A stretch of DNA of 64,000 bases from Sternotherus odoratus (lineage: Eukaryota; Chordata; Testudines; Kinosternidae). The stretch covers positions 84,796,712 through 84,860,711 of the forward strand of contig JAVMKO010000009.1 of NCBI GenBank assembly GCA_032164245.1, read 5' to 3'. The notes below the pieces were generated by a model. The model saw only the letters and a program-made list of their open reading frames with translations, was not told where the DNA came from and did not search any database. This document shows positions 32,700 to 44,043 of this stretch, piece by piece. The position numbers and the translations under genes are program-made. Position 1 is the first letter of the stretch; the number at the start of each line of letters is the position of its first letter.

Positions 32700-33110
32700 G
32701 ATCTGTGCTGCAGGACGGCTGGAAGCACGGCAGCTCCATTTACAAGTCACATCCCCCTATCCCAGAGCATTTCAACCTCAGCACTAGAATGAAAAGCAAA
32801 GGGCAGCTGCAGGAGGCTGCCAATTCTGTCAAGATCAACTTCCTCATATAAACAAGGATGAAACGTGTCTCGGCTGGAGGAAAAGGAACCCTGGAGCTGT
32901 CAGGCAGGTGTGCACCTGCTGTTAAAATGTGTCTTCACAAACCTGGAAGCGTGTTTTTCTCCCACCAAAGAATGAAAAGACGTATGGAAAGAAACACCTG
33001 ACAGGGCTTTATGACTGGGAAAAAAGCACTGCCTGAGCCTGTTGCCGAGTTTCGGAGGATGGGCTGTAAACCATGGCGAACAGCTGCCCACTCGGCCAGC
33101 ACACCAAGGA
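32700..33110. other. left flank of the minisatellite
   Basis: Unique-looking sequence up to CACCAAGGA at 33101-33110. There is no graded decay into the array: the first unit is already of standard form. Confidence 0.5.
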
Positions 33111-36100
33111 CCCCCGGACTGAAAGCACCGGACAGACCCCCAGACTGAAAGCACCGGACAGACCCCCAGACTGAAAGCACCGGACAGACCCCCGGACTGA
33201 AAGCACCGGACAGACCCCCGGACTGAAAGCACCGGACAGACCCCCAGACTGAAAGCACCGGACAGACCCCCGGACTGAAAGCACCGGACAGACCCCCAGA
33301 CTGAAAGCACCGGACAGACCCCCGGACTGAAAGCGCCGGACAGACCCCCGGACTGAAAGCACCGGACAGACCCCCAGACTGAAAGCACCGGACAGACCCC
33401 CAGACTGAAAGCACCGGACAGACCCCCGGACTGAAAGCACCGGACAGACCCCCGGACTGAAAGCGCCGGACAGACCCCCGGACTGAAAGCACCGGACAGA
33501 CCCCCGGACTGAAAGCGCCGGACAGACCCCCGGACTGAAAGCGCCAGACAGACCCCCAGACTGAAAGCGCCGGACAGACCCCCGGACTGAAAGCGCCGGA
33601 CAGACCCCCGGACTGAAAGCACCGGACAGACCCCCAGACTGAAAGCGCCGGACAGACCCCCAGACTGAAAGCACCGGACAGACCCCCGGACTGAAAGCAC
33701 CGGACAGACCCCCGGACTGAAAGCACCGGACAGACCCCCGGACTGAAAGCGCCGGACAGACCCCCGGACTGAAAGCACCGGACAGACCCCCGGACTGAAA
33801 GCGCCGGACAGACCCCCGGACTGAAAGCGCTGGACAGACCCCTGGACTGAAAGCGCCGGACAGACCCCCGGACTGAAAGCGCCGGACAGACCCCCGGACT
33901 GAAAGCACCGGACAGACCCCCGGACTGAAAGCGCCGGACAGACCCCCGGACTGAAAGCGCTGGACAGACCCCCGGACTGAAAGCACCGGACAGACCCCCA
34001 GACTGAAAGCACCGGACAGACCCCCGGACTGAAAGCGCTGGACAGACCCCCGGACTGAAAGCGCCGGACATACCCCCGGACTGAAAGCGCCGGACATACC
34101 CCCGGACTGAAAGCGCCGGACAGACCCCCGGACTGAAAGCACCGGACAGACCCCCGGACTGAAAGCGCCGGACAGACCCCCGGACTGAAAGCACCGGACA
34201 GACCCCCAGACTGAAAGCACCGGACAGACCCCCAGACTGAAAGCACCGGACAGACCCCCGGACTGAAAGCGCCGGACAGACCCCCGGACTGAAAGCGCCG
34301 GACAGACCCCCGGACTGAAAGCGCCGGACAGACCCCCGGACTGAAAGCACCGGACAGACCCCCAGACTGAAAGCACCGGACAGACCCCCGGACTGAAAGC
34401 GCCGGACAGACCCCCGGACTGAAAGCACCGGACAGACCCCCGGACTGAAAGCACCGGACAGACCCCCGGACTGAAAGCACCGGACAGACCCCCGGACTGA
34501 AAGCGCCGGACAGACCCCCGGACTGAAAGCGCCGGACAGACCCCCGGACTGAAAGCACCGGACAGACCCCCAGACTGAAAGCACCGGACAGACCCCCAGA
34601 CTGAAAGCACCGGACAGACCCCCGGACTGAAAGCGCTGGACAGACCCCCGGACTGAAAGCACCGGACAGACCCCCAGACTGAAAGCACCGGACAGACCCC
34701 CGGACTGAAAGCGCCGGACAGACCCCCGGACTGAAAGCACCGGACAGACCCCCAGACTGAAAGCGCCGGACAGACCCCCGGACTGAAAGCACCGGACAGA
34801 CCCCCAGACTGAAAGCACCGGACAGACCCCCGGACTGAAAGCACCGGACAGACCCCCAGACTGAAAGCACCGGACAGACCCCCGGACTGAAAGCGCCGGA
34901 CAGACCCCCGGACTGAAAGCGCCGGACAGACCCCCGGACTGAAAGCGCCGGACAGACCCCCGGACTGAAAGCACCGGACAGACCCCCAGACTGAAAGCAC
35001 CGGACAGACCCCCGGACTGAAAGCGCCGGACAGACCCCCGGACTGAAAGCACCGGACAGACCCCCGGACTGAAAGCACCGGACAGACCCCCGGACTGAAA
35101 GCACCGGACAGACCCCCGGACTGAAAGCGCCGGACAGACCCCCGGACTGAAAGCGCCGGACAGACCCCCGGACTGAAAGCGCCGGACAGACCCCCGGACT
35201 GAAAGCACCGGACAGACCCCCAGACTGAAAGCACCGGACAGACCCCCAGACTGAAAGCACCGGACAGACCCCCGGACTGAAAGCGCCGGACAGACCCCTG
35301 GACTGAAAGCGCCGGACAGACCCCCAGACTGAAAGCACCGGACAGACCCCCAGACTGAAAGCACCGGACAGACCCCCGGACTGAAAGCGCCGGACAGACC
35401 CCCAGACTGAAAGCACCGGACAGACCCCCGGACTGAAAGCGCCGGACAGACCCCCAGACTGAAAGCACCGGACAGACCCCCAGACTGAAAGCACCGGACA
35501 GACCCCCGGACTGAAAGCGCCGGACAGACCCCCAGACTGAAAGCACCGGACATACCCCCGGACTGAAAGCACCGGACAGACCCCCAGACTGAAAGCACCG
35601 GACAGACCCCCAGACTGAAAGCACCGGACAGACCCCCAGACTGAAAGCACCGGACAGACCCCCGGACTGAAAGCGCCGGACAGACCCCCGGACTGAAAGC
35701 GCCGGACAGACCTCCAGACTGAAAGCACCGGACAGACCCCCGGACTGAAAGCACCGGACAGACCCCCAGACTGAAAGCACCGGACAGACCCCCGGACTGA
35801 AAGCGCCGGACAGACCCCCGGACTGAAAGCACCGGACAGACCCCCAGACTGAAAGCACCGGACAGACCCCCAGACTGAAAGCACCGGACAGACCCCCGGA
35901 CTGAAAGCACCGGACAGACCCCCAGACTGAAAGCACCGGACAGACCCCCAGACTGAAAGCACCGGACAGACCCCCGGACTGAAAGCACCGGACAGACCCC
36001 CAGACTGAAAGCGCCGGACAGACCCCCGGACTGAAAGCGCCGGACAGACCCCCGGACTGAAAGCGCCGGACAGACCCCCGGACTGAAAGCACCGGACAGA

Positions 36101-37935
36101 CCCCCGGACTGAAAGCGCCGGACAGACCCCCGGACTGAAAGCACCGGACAGACCCCCAGACTGAAAGCGCCGGACAGACCCCCAGACTGAAAGCACCGGA
36201 CAGACCCCCAGACTGAAAGCACCGGACAGACCCCCGGACTGAAAGCACCGGACAGACCCCCAGACTGAAAGCGCTGGACAGACCCCTGGACTGAAAGCAC
36301 CGGACAGACCCCCGGACTGAAAGCGCCGGACAGACCCCCAGACTGAAAGCACCGGACAGACCCCCAGACTGAAAGCACCGGACAGACCCCCGGACTGAAA
36401 GCACCGGACAGACCCCCAGACTGAAAGCGCTGGACAGACCCCTGGACTGAAAGCACCGGACAGACCCCCGGACTGAAAGCACCGGACAGACCCCCAGACT
36501 GAAAGCACCGGACAGACCCCCAGACTGAAAGCACCGGACAGACCCCCGGACTGAAAGCACCGGACAGACCCCCAGACTGAAAGCGCTGGACAGACCCCTG
36601 GACTGAAAGCGCCGGACAGACCCCCAGACTGAAAGCACCGGACAGACCCCCAGACTGAAAGCGCCGGACAGACCCCCAGACTGAAAGCGCTGGACAGACC
36701 CCTGGACTGAAAGCACCGGACAGACCCCCGGACTGAAAGCGCCGGACAGACCCCCGGACTGAAAGCGCTGGACAGACCCCCAGACTGAAAGCGCCGGACA
36801 GACCCCCAGACTGAAAGCACCGGACAGACCCCCAGACTGAAAGCACCGGACAGACCCCCGGACTGAAAGCACCGGACAGACCCCCAGACTGAAAGCACCG
36901 GACAGACCCCCAGACTGAAAGCGCTGACAGACCCCCGGACTGAAAGCACCGGACAGACCCCCGGACTGAAAGCGCCGGACAGACCCCCGGACTGAAAGCA
37001 CCGGACAGACCCCCAGACTGAAAGCACCGGACAGACCCCCAGACTGAAAGCGCTGACAGACCCCCGGACTGAAAGCACCGGACAGACCCCCGGACTGAAA
37101 GCACCGGACAGACCCCCAGACTGAAAGCGCTGACAGACCCCCGGACTGAAAGCGCCGGACAGACCCCCGGACTGAAAGCACCGGACAGACCCCCAGACTG
37201 AAAGCACCGGACAGACCCCCGGACTGAAAGCACCGGACAGACCCCCGGACTGAAAGCACCGGACAGACCCCCGGACTGAAAGCACCGGACAGACCCCCGG
37301 ACTGAAAGCACCGGACAGACCCCCGGACTGAAAGCACCGGACAGACCCCCGGACTGAAAGCGCCGGACAGACCCCCGGACTGAAAGCACCGGACAGACCC
37401 CCGGACTGAAAGCGCCGGACAGACCCCCGGACTGAAAGCGCTGGACAGACCCCCAGACTGAAAGCGCCGGACAGACCCCCAGACTGAAAGCACCGGACAG
37501 ACCCCCAGACTGAAAGCACCGGACAGACCCCCGGACTGAAAGCGCTGGACAGACCCCCGGACTGAAAGCACCGGACAGACCCCCGGACTGAAAGCACCGG
37601 ACAGACCCCCAGACTGAAAGCGCCGGACAGACCCCCGGACTGAAAGCGCTGGACAGACCCCCAGACTGAAAGCACCGGACAGACCCCCGGACTGAAAGCG
37701 CTGGACAGACCCCCAGACTGAAAGCACCGGACAGACCCCCGGACTGAAAGCGCCGGACAGACCCCCGGACTGAAAGCGCCGGACAGACCCCCAGACTGAA
37801 AGCACCGGACAGACCCCCGGACTGAAAGCGCCGGACAGACCCCCAGACTGAAAGCACCGGACAGACCCCCAGACTGAAAGCACCGGACAGACCCCCGGAC
37901 TGAAAGCGCCGGACAGACCCCCAGACTGAAAGCAC
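33111..37935. repeat. 26-bp minisatellite, 185 units plus partial
   Basis: Continuous tandem array of a 26-bp unit. The register holds exactly from 33111 to about 36920. Then three 25-bp units (GCGCTGACAG instead of GCGCTGGACAG, at 36921, 37050 and 37127) each shift it by one. This gives 185 complete units and an 18-bp final partial unit. On the plus strand a unit is CCGGACTGAAAGCA followed by CCGGACAGACCC, so it is built from two related halves sharing CCGGAC(T/A)GA. T is nearly absent from the plus strand. Most variation is C/T or G/A at three CpG positions. Rarer variants include CATACCCC (34068, 34094, 35549), CCTCCAG (35709) and CCCCTGG. Because 26 is not a multiple of 3 and the minus-strand unit has no stop trinucleotide, all three minus frames stay open for about 4.8 kb. 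Confidence 0.98.
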
Positions 37936-40900
37936 AGGTCTCAATAGCTTCAGCTAAGGAACCAGGCTCTGGGGCTGGCAGTGTTCCATCCTCACACCCT
38001 CTATGGATCAGGCATGGGGGGAAGAAAATCCCCCCACTCAGCAGTGGGTTCCCACACCCAGAGAATTCACTGATCTCCTACCACAGGCCAGAGTGTGCCT
38101 TCCTTCCCTGGGGCGGGTGGGTTCCCCCTCGGGCTCTGTCAGGGGAACAGTATTTCCTTCTCCCGCCCGCAGTGGGAGGTCCAGAGCCTCTGCTTTGGCT
38201 CTGTTCTGCTGGTGACCCCACTCCCTGCCCAGGGACTGTCCCTGGCCACAGCTACCTGGGGATCCCCCTTAAAGGGAGTTTCTCCCCTCCCCTCTCTCCA
38301 CGCTGGAAAGATAACCTTTCCCTGGTAAACTCTGCAAGGGGATGATGTGAATTCTCCCTGCTCCACCCTCCTTCCCCGCACATCCAGTCCCTGCCCTCAC
38401 CCCATGCAGACCCCAAGAACATCAACAAGACACCACAAGGTCTGCAGCCATGGGGGAGGAGAGAGACCCTGCACAGACCTCTAGGGGACACAATCCTTAT
38501 CCTCCACACCCCAGTTTTTTTTCTGGGAGAGGCTCAGAAGGCAAGGGGGGAAAGTACCTCTCCCAGCTGCTCCGGTCGCCAGCAGTGCTGATTATCAGCT
38601 TAAAAGCCATTTGCAATGCAGTGTTTCAGGAGAGGGTGCACAGATGAGGTTCATTCATCTGGTGGAAGAAGAAAGGCTCCCAGGAACGGGAGGCTGTCAC
38701 TGGTGCTACTGTGATAAAACATTTTTGAATTACGAGGCTGAAGGCTTTTCCCGACTGTAATAGTCAGTCAGAGACAGGTCTCTTGCACTGACGGCAAAGT
38801 TCTTCTCTTTCTCAACGTCTGTATGCGCCTTCCTTCTCCAAGTGAGCAGCCCTGGCAGCTGTACTCACCCAGCTCCCTCCCCAGACTCTAACTAGCTTTT
38901 CAGACGAGCTGAAATGGATGGATAGCAAACCAGTCTTGGGGCGTACAAGTGCAAAGTACCTGCAGTTGAGCGAAAATATGCTAGGTGAGCAAAGCACAAG
39001 TCAATGTAAAATCACAAGCGACATGGGAGACATTGGGGTTAATTAAAAGCTGCAAGGAGTCAACAGCAAGAAATACTAATGAAGTCTTTAATCAAGTCAA
39101 CATTTCTAAACAGTTCTTGGAATACACTGGCCTGCTCAGATATGAGCTCTTCTTCCTTGTGTTAATCCCATGTCATGAGGTCCTCTCCCTCCAAAGTGCT
39201 AGATCCCCTATCACACCTGTGCTAACATATCTTCCTTTATGACATCCCACCACTTCTTGGATTGGCATCTCTCAGCCTTGCTCTGTTGGACCCTGTTATC
39301 CATTTGAAGACTCAGGGGTCAGTGTATGGTTTGGGAGTGAGCTCAGACACAAGTGCAGAAACAGTAATGACCAAACCAGCATTTTCCCAAGCAAGCCGTC
39401 ACCACCCCCTTGCAACCATCCTACTTGGGGGCGACACTGCCGTCACACCAAGGAAAGGCATTTTTCACCCGGGGCAGTGACACACCTGATTTACTTACCA
39501 CCATCGAAGCTTTCCTCACCGGAGCGTGAGTTTGCTCTCTGTTGAGAGGGCATGACTGTCATCTGGAGTGGTCTATGTAGCTCGTATTTGATTACATGGC
39601 ACCAGTTCACCTGGGGGCTTGTGCCGGGGGGTTGTATACTTGGCTATGGAATGAATGCTTTTGTCTCACCGCTGGCTCTGGAGAACGCGTTCCATTACTC
39701 TTTGGAAAGAGTCATCATAACACGGGCACAGATGGCAGCACGCCGTGAACTAGAAGTTTTGCCACGGCAGTAGGTGTAACGCCGAGGATCCTATGCTGGA
39801 GCACAGCACGTGGCGTGCACAAAGGTTACTCTAAGTACTGACTCGCTGTCTTGCTAACGCACCTTCCACAGCATCTCTTCGGTGGCACTCTTGGTCTGTA
39901 CGTGGCTGGCTGCGGGAGTCCATACAACGCGATGAATTAAAATACCACCAGGGTGACCTTTAAAACAAAAAGAGAGAGACATTGAAAACAGCGTTCATCT
40001 ACCCCAGTATGGACTTCAGACTATTCAATGAATCGGATGTGGCTGTGGAGAGACTTTCCAGAGGCGACGGGGTGAATCCAGATCCTGGCTCTCTTTGGGA
40101 AGCCCTGAAAAACCTGCCACTTTGAAACAGCCTTTTCACCCTCAAGGGAATTATATGAACAATAGTCACATCTTCTCCTGCCCGTAACCCCTAATACTAA
40201 CACCCCTCCTGCCCCTAACCCCGACACCCCTTCTGCTACTCAACCACTTCCAAACAACTCCTCCCCCAAAATCCTGTTGCAAGCAGGGGCCTGATCCCAC
40301 AAATGGAGACATGCCAGAGTCCATGAAGCCAGTAGGAGCACTACTATTGATTTTACATGGGAGACGAAAGATGCTTTGGGCAGAAATATAAACCCTATGA
40401 TAGACAAAAATGTGCCCAAAGGATAGAAAACAGATTGTGTCAGTCAAATGGGACATTTCAGGGTTAAAATAAATAACAAATATTGTTCCTTAAAGATCAG
40501 CATTGCCAGAGGACTCTCCCTTGTATCTCACAGAAGATGACTTTTCAGGAGTACAATTTCCAAAAGTATTAAGCCTGCTGGGGAGAGATAGCTAGGGGGA
40601 AGTGAGAAGAATTCACGACTGAGCCAGATTAGATATATGGATCCACCAAATAGAGCATGCAGGTAAACAAGAAGTAAAATTTAATGATGATAAGAAAAAT
40701 AAACAAATGCACACAGTATTCGAACTTGAAACATATGCACAAACAGACAAGAGAAGAGATCTAAAGCCAGCCACACAATGTAGCAGGAGTAGAATGCGAA
40801 GGCAGAAAAGGCATTGGCATTTACACAGACCTGGTACTAGGGAGCAAAAATCAGTGAAAGTTAACTTGGCAATTTATATCTCATAAAAAATCTGTAAAAT

Positions 40901-42079
40901 GCTTGGGTTTCATTTCATGCACATTTTGTAGCAAAACTAAAAAACATGACATAGAACAAAACAGACTCGCAAGCGGGTCAGAACCCAGTTCTGCTGCATT
41001 CAAGGGCCCAGATGATTTTGATAGTTAGCATTTTGCAAAATTAAAGCCATAGTTACTTGAAAAAAAATCCAAAGTCAGGAGATTTGTTTCATTTGTACGG
41101 AGACGTGCAGGGCCTAGTCACCTTCGTCTTGGCTGTCTGTCAGTGCAGCCAGAAGAGAGTCTCTCTCATTGGCTAGGAGAGTGATCAAAATTCCCACTGT
41201 GAAAAAAGGAAGAAGCAACCTGAAAACTTGGTCTTGCTTCTACTGAAATGAATAGAAGTTTGGCAATTTGCTTCTCTGGGACCAGCACCGAGCCCTGAAT
41301 GTCAAGCTCCCTTCTTGATCTTTCATGGACTCACAGAATTTGCTCCTTCCCTGTGGCGAAGGAACCAGGCAGAGCTTCCTGACTCAGGAATTTAAAGCTG
41401 CAGAGGAGCACTATTAGTTTGCTCCTCGGGTCTCTCAAGGCCCTTATGTCAGTGTCCCTTTGGGCCACAAACCTTCCCCTTGCCTCCTAAGGCCCCATCC
41501 CTCCATGCCCCGGATATGGCCCCCGCCCTCCCCTTGGGCCAGAAGTGGGATTTCCATCCCAGGGAGAAGCTCCAGCGGCATGACACAAAGTGGTCGGACC
41601 CGGACACTCCAGCCCATAGATTTTAAGACAGGAAGGGACCACTGTTCTCAGTGCATAGGGGGGATTAACCCATTCACGGAAACAGAGAGTGTAGTTTCTT
41701 GCTGCTGACAGCATCGAGCGAGGGAAATAAGGGGAAGGTGGAGCTGCTTTGGGGATAGGACAGATAACAGCAGCGTAGCATGATTAGTGCCTTCAAGTTA
41801 CAAGGACACTGTCTGAACTCAGCCTCACACGTCCCTGCTACAAGCAGCACTTAACCTAAGTGTACTACTAAAGGCCTGTCTAGACAGCACTCTGTAGCCT
41901 GCAGCAGCAGCAGGGATCGCCACCGCTCTAACAATAGCTATGTAGACAAAGCTTTGGAGTTACGGTGTGGGCTGGAGCTCGGGCTCAGAAGCTTAGAGAG
42001 GAAAGTTGGGCGTCGAAGGCTGAGTGCCAGCTGAGCTGCAATTTCAAGGTGCTGCCAAATGCACAAAGTAACCAAACTG
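37936..42079. other. no gene recognised
   Basis: 37960-38640 is C-rich and pyrimidine-biased with moderate CpG. 41605-41650 (CAGCCCATAGATTTTAAGAC, AGGAAGGGACCACTGT) looks like a very short CR1 3' relic in antisense. 41863-42010 (GGCCTGTCTAGACAGC, TAGCTATGTAGACAAAGC, GGGCTGGAGCTCGGGCTC) resembles pieces of a turtle DNA element with a GTCTACAC-type end. Both are low-confidence. Confidence 0.35.
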
Positions 42080-42084
42080 AACTA

Positions 42085-42186
42085 AGTCTGGCTGGGATGA
42101 TTTAGTTGGGGATTGGTCCTGCTTTGAGCAGGGGGTTGGACTAGAACCTCCTGAGGTCCCTTCCAACCCTGAGATTCTGATTCTAT
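42085..42186 (+). mobile_element. CR1 3' end fragment
   Basis: GATGATTTAGTTGGGGATTGG, TCCTGCTTTGAGCAGGGGGT, GGACTAGAACCTCCTGAGGT and CCCTTCCAACCCTGAGATTC are diagnostic of a CR1 3' UTR. It finishes with TGATTCTAT, a remnant of the terminal ATTCTATG repeat. It is severely 5'-truncated, to about 100 bp. Confidence 0.92.
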
Positions 42187-43948
42187 AAGTGTAACCTCCT
42201 AGGGCACGTCCACGCAGCTCTTTTAGAGAAGCAGCGTGAGCCCCAGGAGGCGTGCTGCCGCGGGCACCACATCACTACGGAGTGATGTTTTTCCATTCAT
42301 TTAGTTTGTTTCCTTTGTGCATGTGACAGCACGGTATGTACAGCTGGCTTCCCCGCAGAGTCAGCCCGATGCCTCTGGTACTCGTATAGGTCTCTTGCAG
42401 GAACAGAGCCAGAAAGAAAACCATAGAGAACAATAGGAAAATGGGATAATCAAACCGTAAAAATTGTCCAGAGAAGGTATAGGACCTGAAAATACCTTCA
42501 GTTTATTGTTCACAAGGGACCAGATCTGAAATTGGGGCTGCCCATTTAAAATAAAGGTACAGTATAGACTGATTCGTATATATAAAGGGTCATATTGGGC
42601 TGTCGGTTTTAACAAAATTTGTCATCGACACCAATAGAGTGCTGTCTATAGCAGAGAGAATCCTAGGGAAGTGTTGTGCCAAGTGCGGACTGTGATGGAT
42701 CCTGGAGGCAACATTTCCTTTGCAGCTCACAGTATTCTCAACATTGCAAAACCATGATGGTTTGGGTTTAGTCTCCTCTTGCCTACATTCTTAACTTTTA
42801 AGAACGGTCCCATTGACTTCAGTGAGACTAGTCACATGCTTCAAGTGTTTGCAGAATTGGGGCCTTAGCTCTTTGGAATTTCAGAATCTTTTCCCTCTCT
42901 TTGGTGCTGTAGTTCCCAGGTCTAGCGTATATACTATGGTGAGAAGAATAGCAATTCCTGAAAAGCAGACATGGCAGAGATGGAAATGTAGTATCTGTAA
43001 AACTAATCTGCTATAGGAGAGTGTTTTAGAAATATATTCCCTCCACCGAAGGAGGTTTGCTTTTGGAGTCTCAGTAGTACACACAACATTTCTCAACTCC
43101 AGTAACTTTTTAACTAATCCCTTATTGGTTTCTTAAGTGGATTCAGCAGACAAATTATCACCCAGATGATATTAGCTTCCTCATTCAAAGTCTAATCCAT
43201 TTTGAAAGATTAAGCAAATTCTATAAATATTTAAATTAAATAAAATCTGCATCTGCTTAGTGATCTTAATGAAGAATTAAGCTGATGTTCTCATAAAAAA
43301 GTGTAAATGTTCAAAGCAACTGTACTAGCAGGTTAGTGCTGGTGCATCTCAAATGATGTACAATTGATTAATACACATTTTTGTGAGCTGCTGTCACAGG
43401 CGGAGTTCAACATTGTGTTTGATTTCAAATCCGGAGGGAGCTTCCTATTCAAATGCTCAGACTCATGTTAAACTTTGAAAAATCATCGCTTCCTGACTCT
43501 GTTTTAGAATCTGACAGAAAAGTGCCTATTCAGGTTCTTTTATCTTTATTACCACTTTACATATAATTTTTCTGCACTTCTTCCCCACAGACCAAACCCT
43601 GAACCTATGAGTCAGCGCTGTTTGGATTTCTTCCAGGTTTTATTGAAGAGACTTGCGAACCATCAAATTGCTCTAAAATGAAATACTGTCTGCATCAACT
43701 CCACATTATTCTCTAGAAAATCTAGGTTGGCAGAGTGTTTAAGCAGAACTGTTTGCCTCTTTCATGAGGGCACAAACTTAAAATCAGACCAGTCGATTCC
43801 ATTGGTGCTGTGTAAAGACAACAGATCAAAGGAAGAATATATCTGCTTCAGCATGTATGCTCGGCGTACTCTAATTCAGCTCCATAAATCTGTTAGCTGA
43901 ATTCAGTGCAGACAATCCTGGCCTACAGCATTGCTATCAGAGTGCGCA
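42187..43948. other. unique AT-rich DNA
   Basis: No gene. 42800-42850 (CCCATTGACTTCAGTGAGAC) belongs to the recurring ancient repeat mentioned for 21276. 43110-43400 is AT-rich, repeat-free and a candidate conserved non-coding stretch on appearance only. Confidence 0.35.
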
Positions 43949-44043
43949 GTGATAGAGTGGCCTAATTTTCTTCCTCATAAAACTGTGTGTTTAAAACTAC
44001 ATAGGCCAAGCTACGCCACGTTTGAGAGCGCATCTCCTTGGAA
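43949..44043 (+). repeat. 95-bp dispersed repeat, copy 1
   Basis: Aligns without gaps to 46047-46141, with 77 of 95 bases identical. In the frame shared by both copies, substitutions fall about equally at the three codon positions (5, 6 and 7), so the protein-level similarity is a by-product and not selection. Family unknown. Confidence 0.8.

Noticed and set aside
33111..37935. CRISPR-like array
   Set aside because: Units are directly contiguous with no unique spacers, and the context is a vertebrate genome.
33111..37935. G-quadruplex-forming array on the minus strand
   Set aside because: Each unit has one G5 run but runs are about 21 bases apart, so loops would be far longer than in stable quadruplexes.
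32900..37944. Giant minus-strand proteins of 1,591, 1,669 and 1,624 residues
   Set aside because: They are the three phases of one 26-bp tandem repeat without stop trinucleotides. There is no domain, and all frames are equally open.
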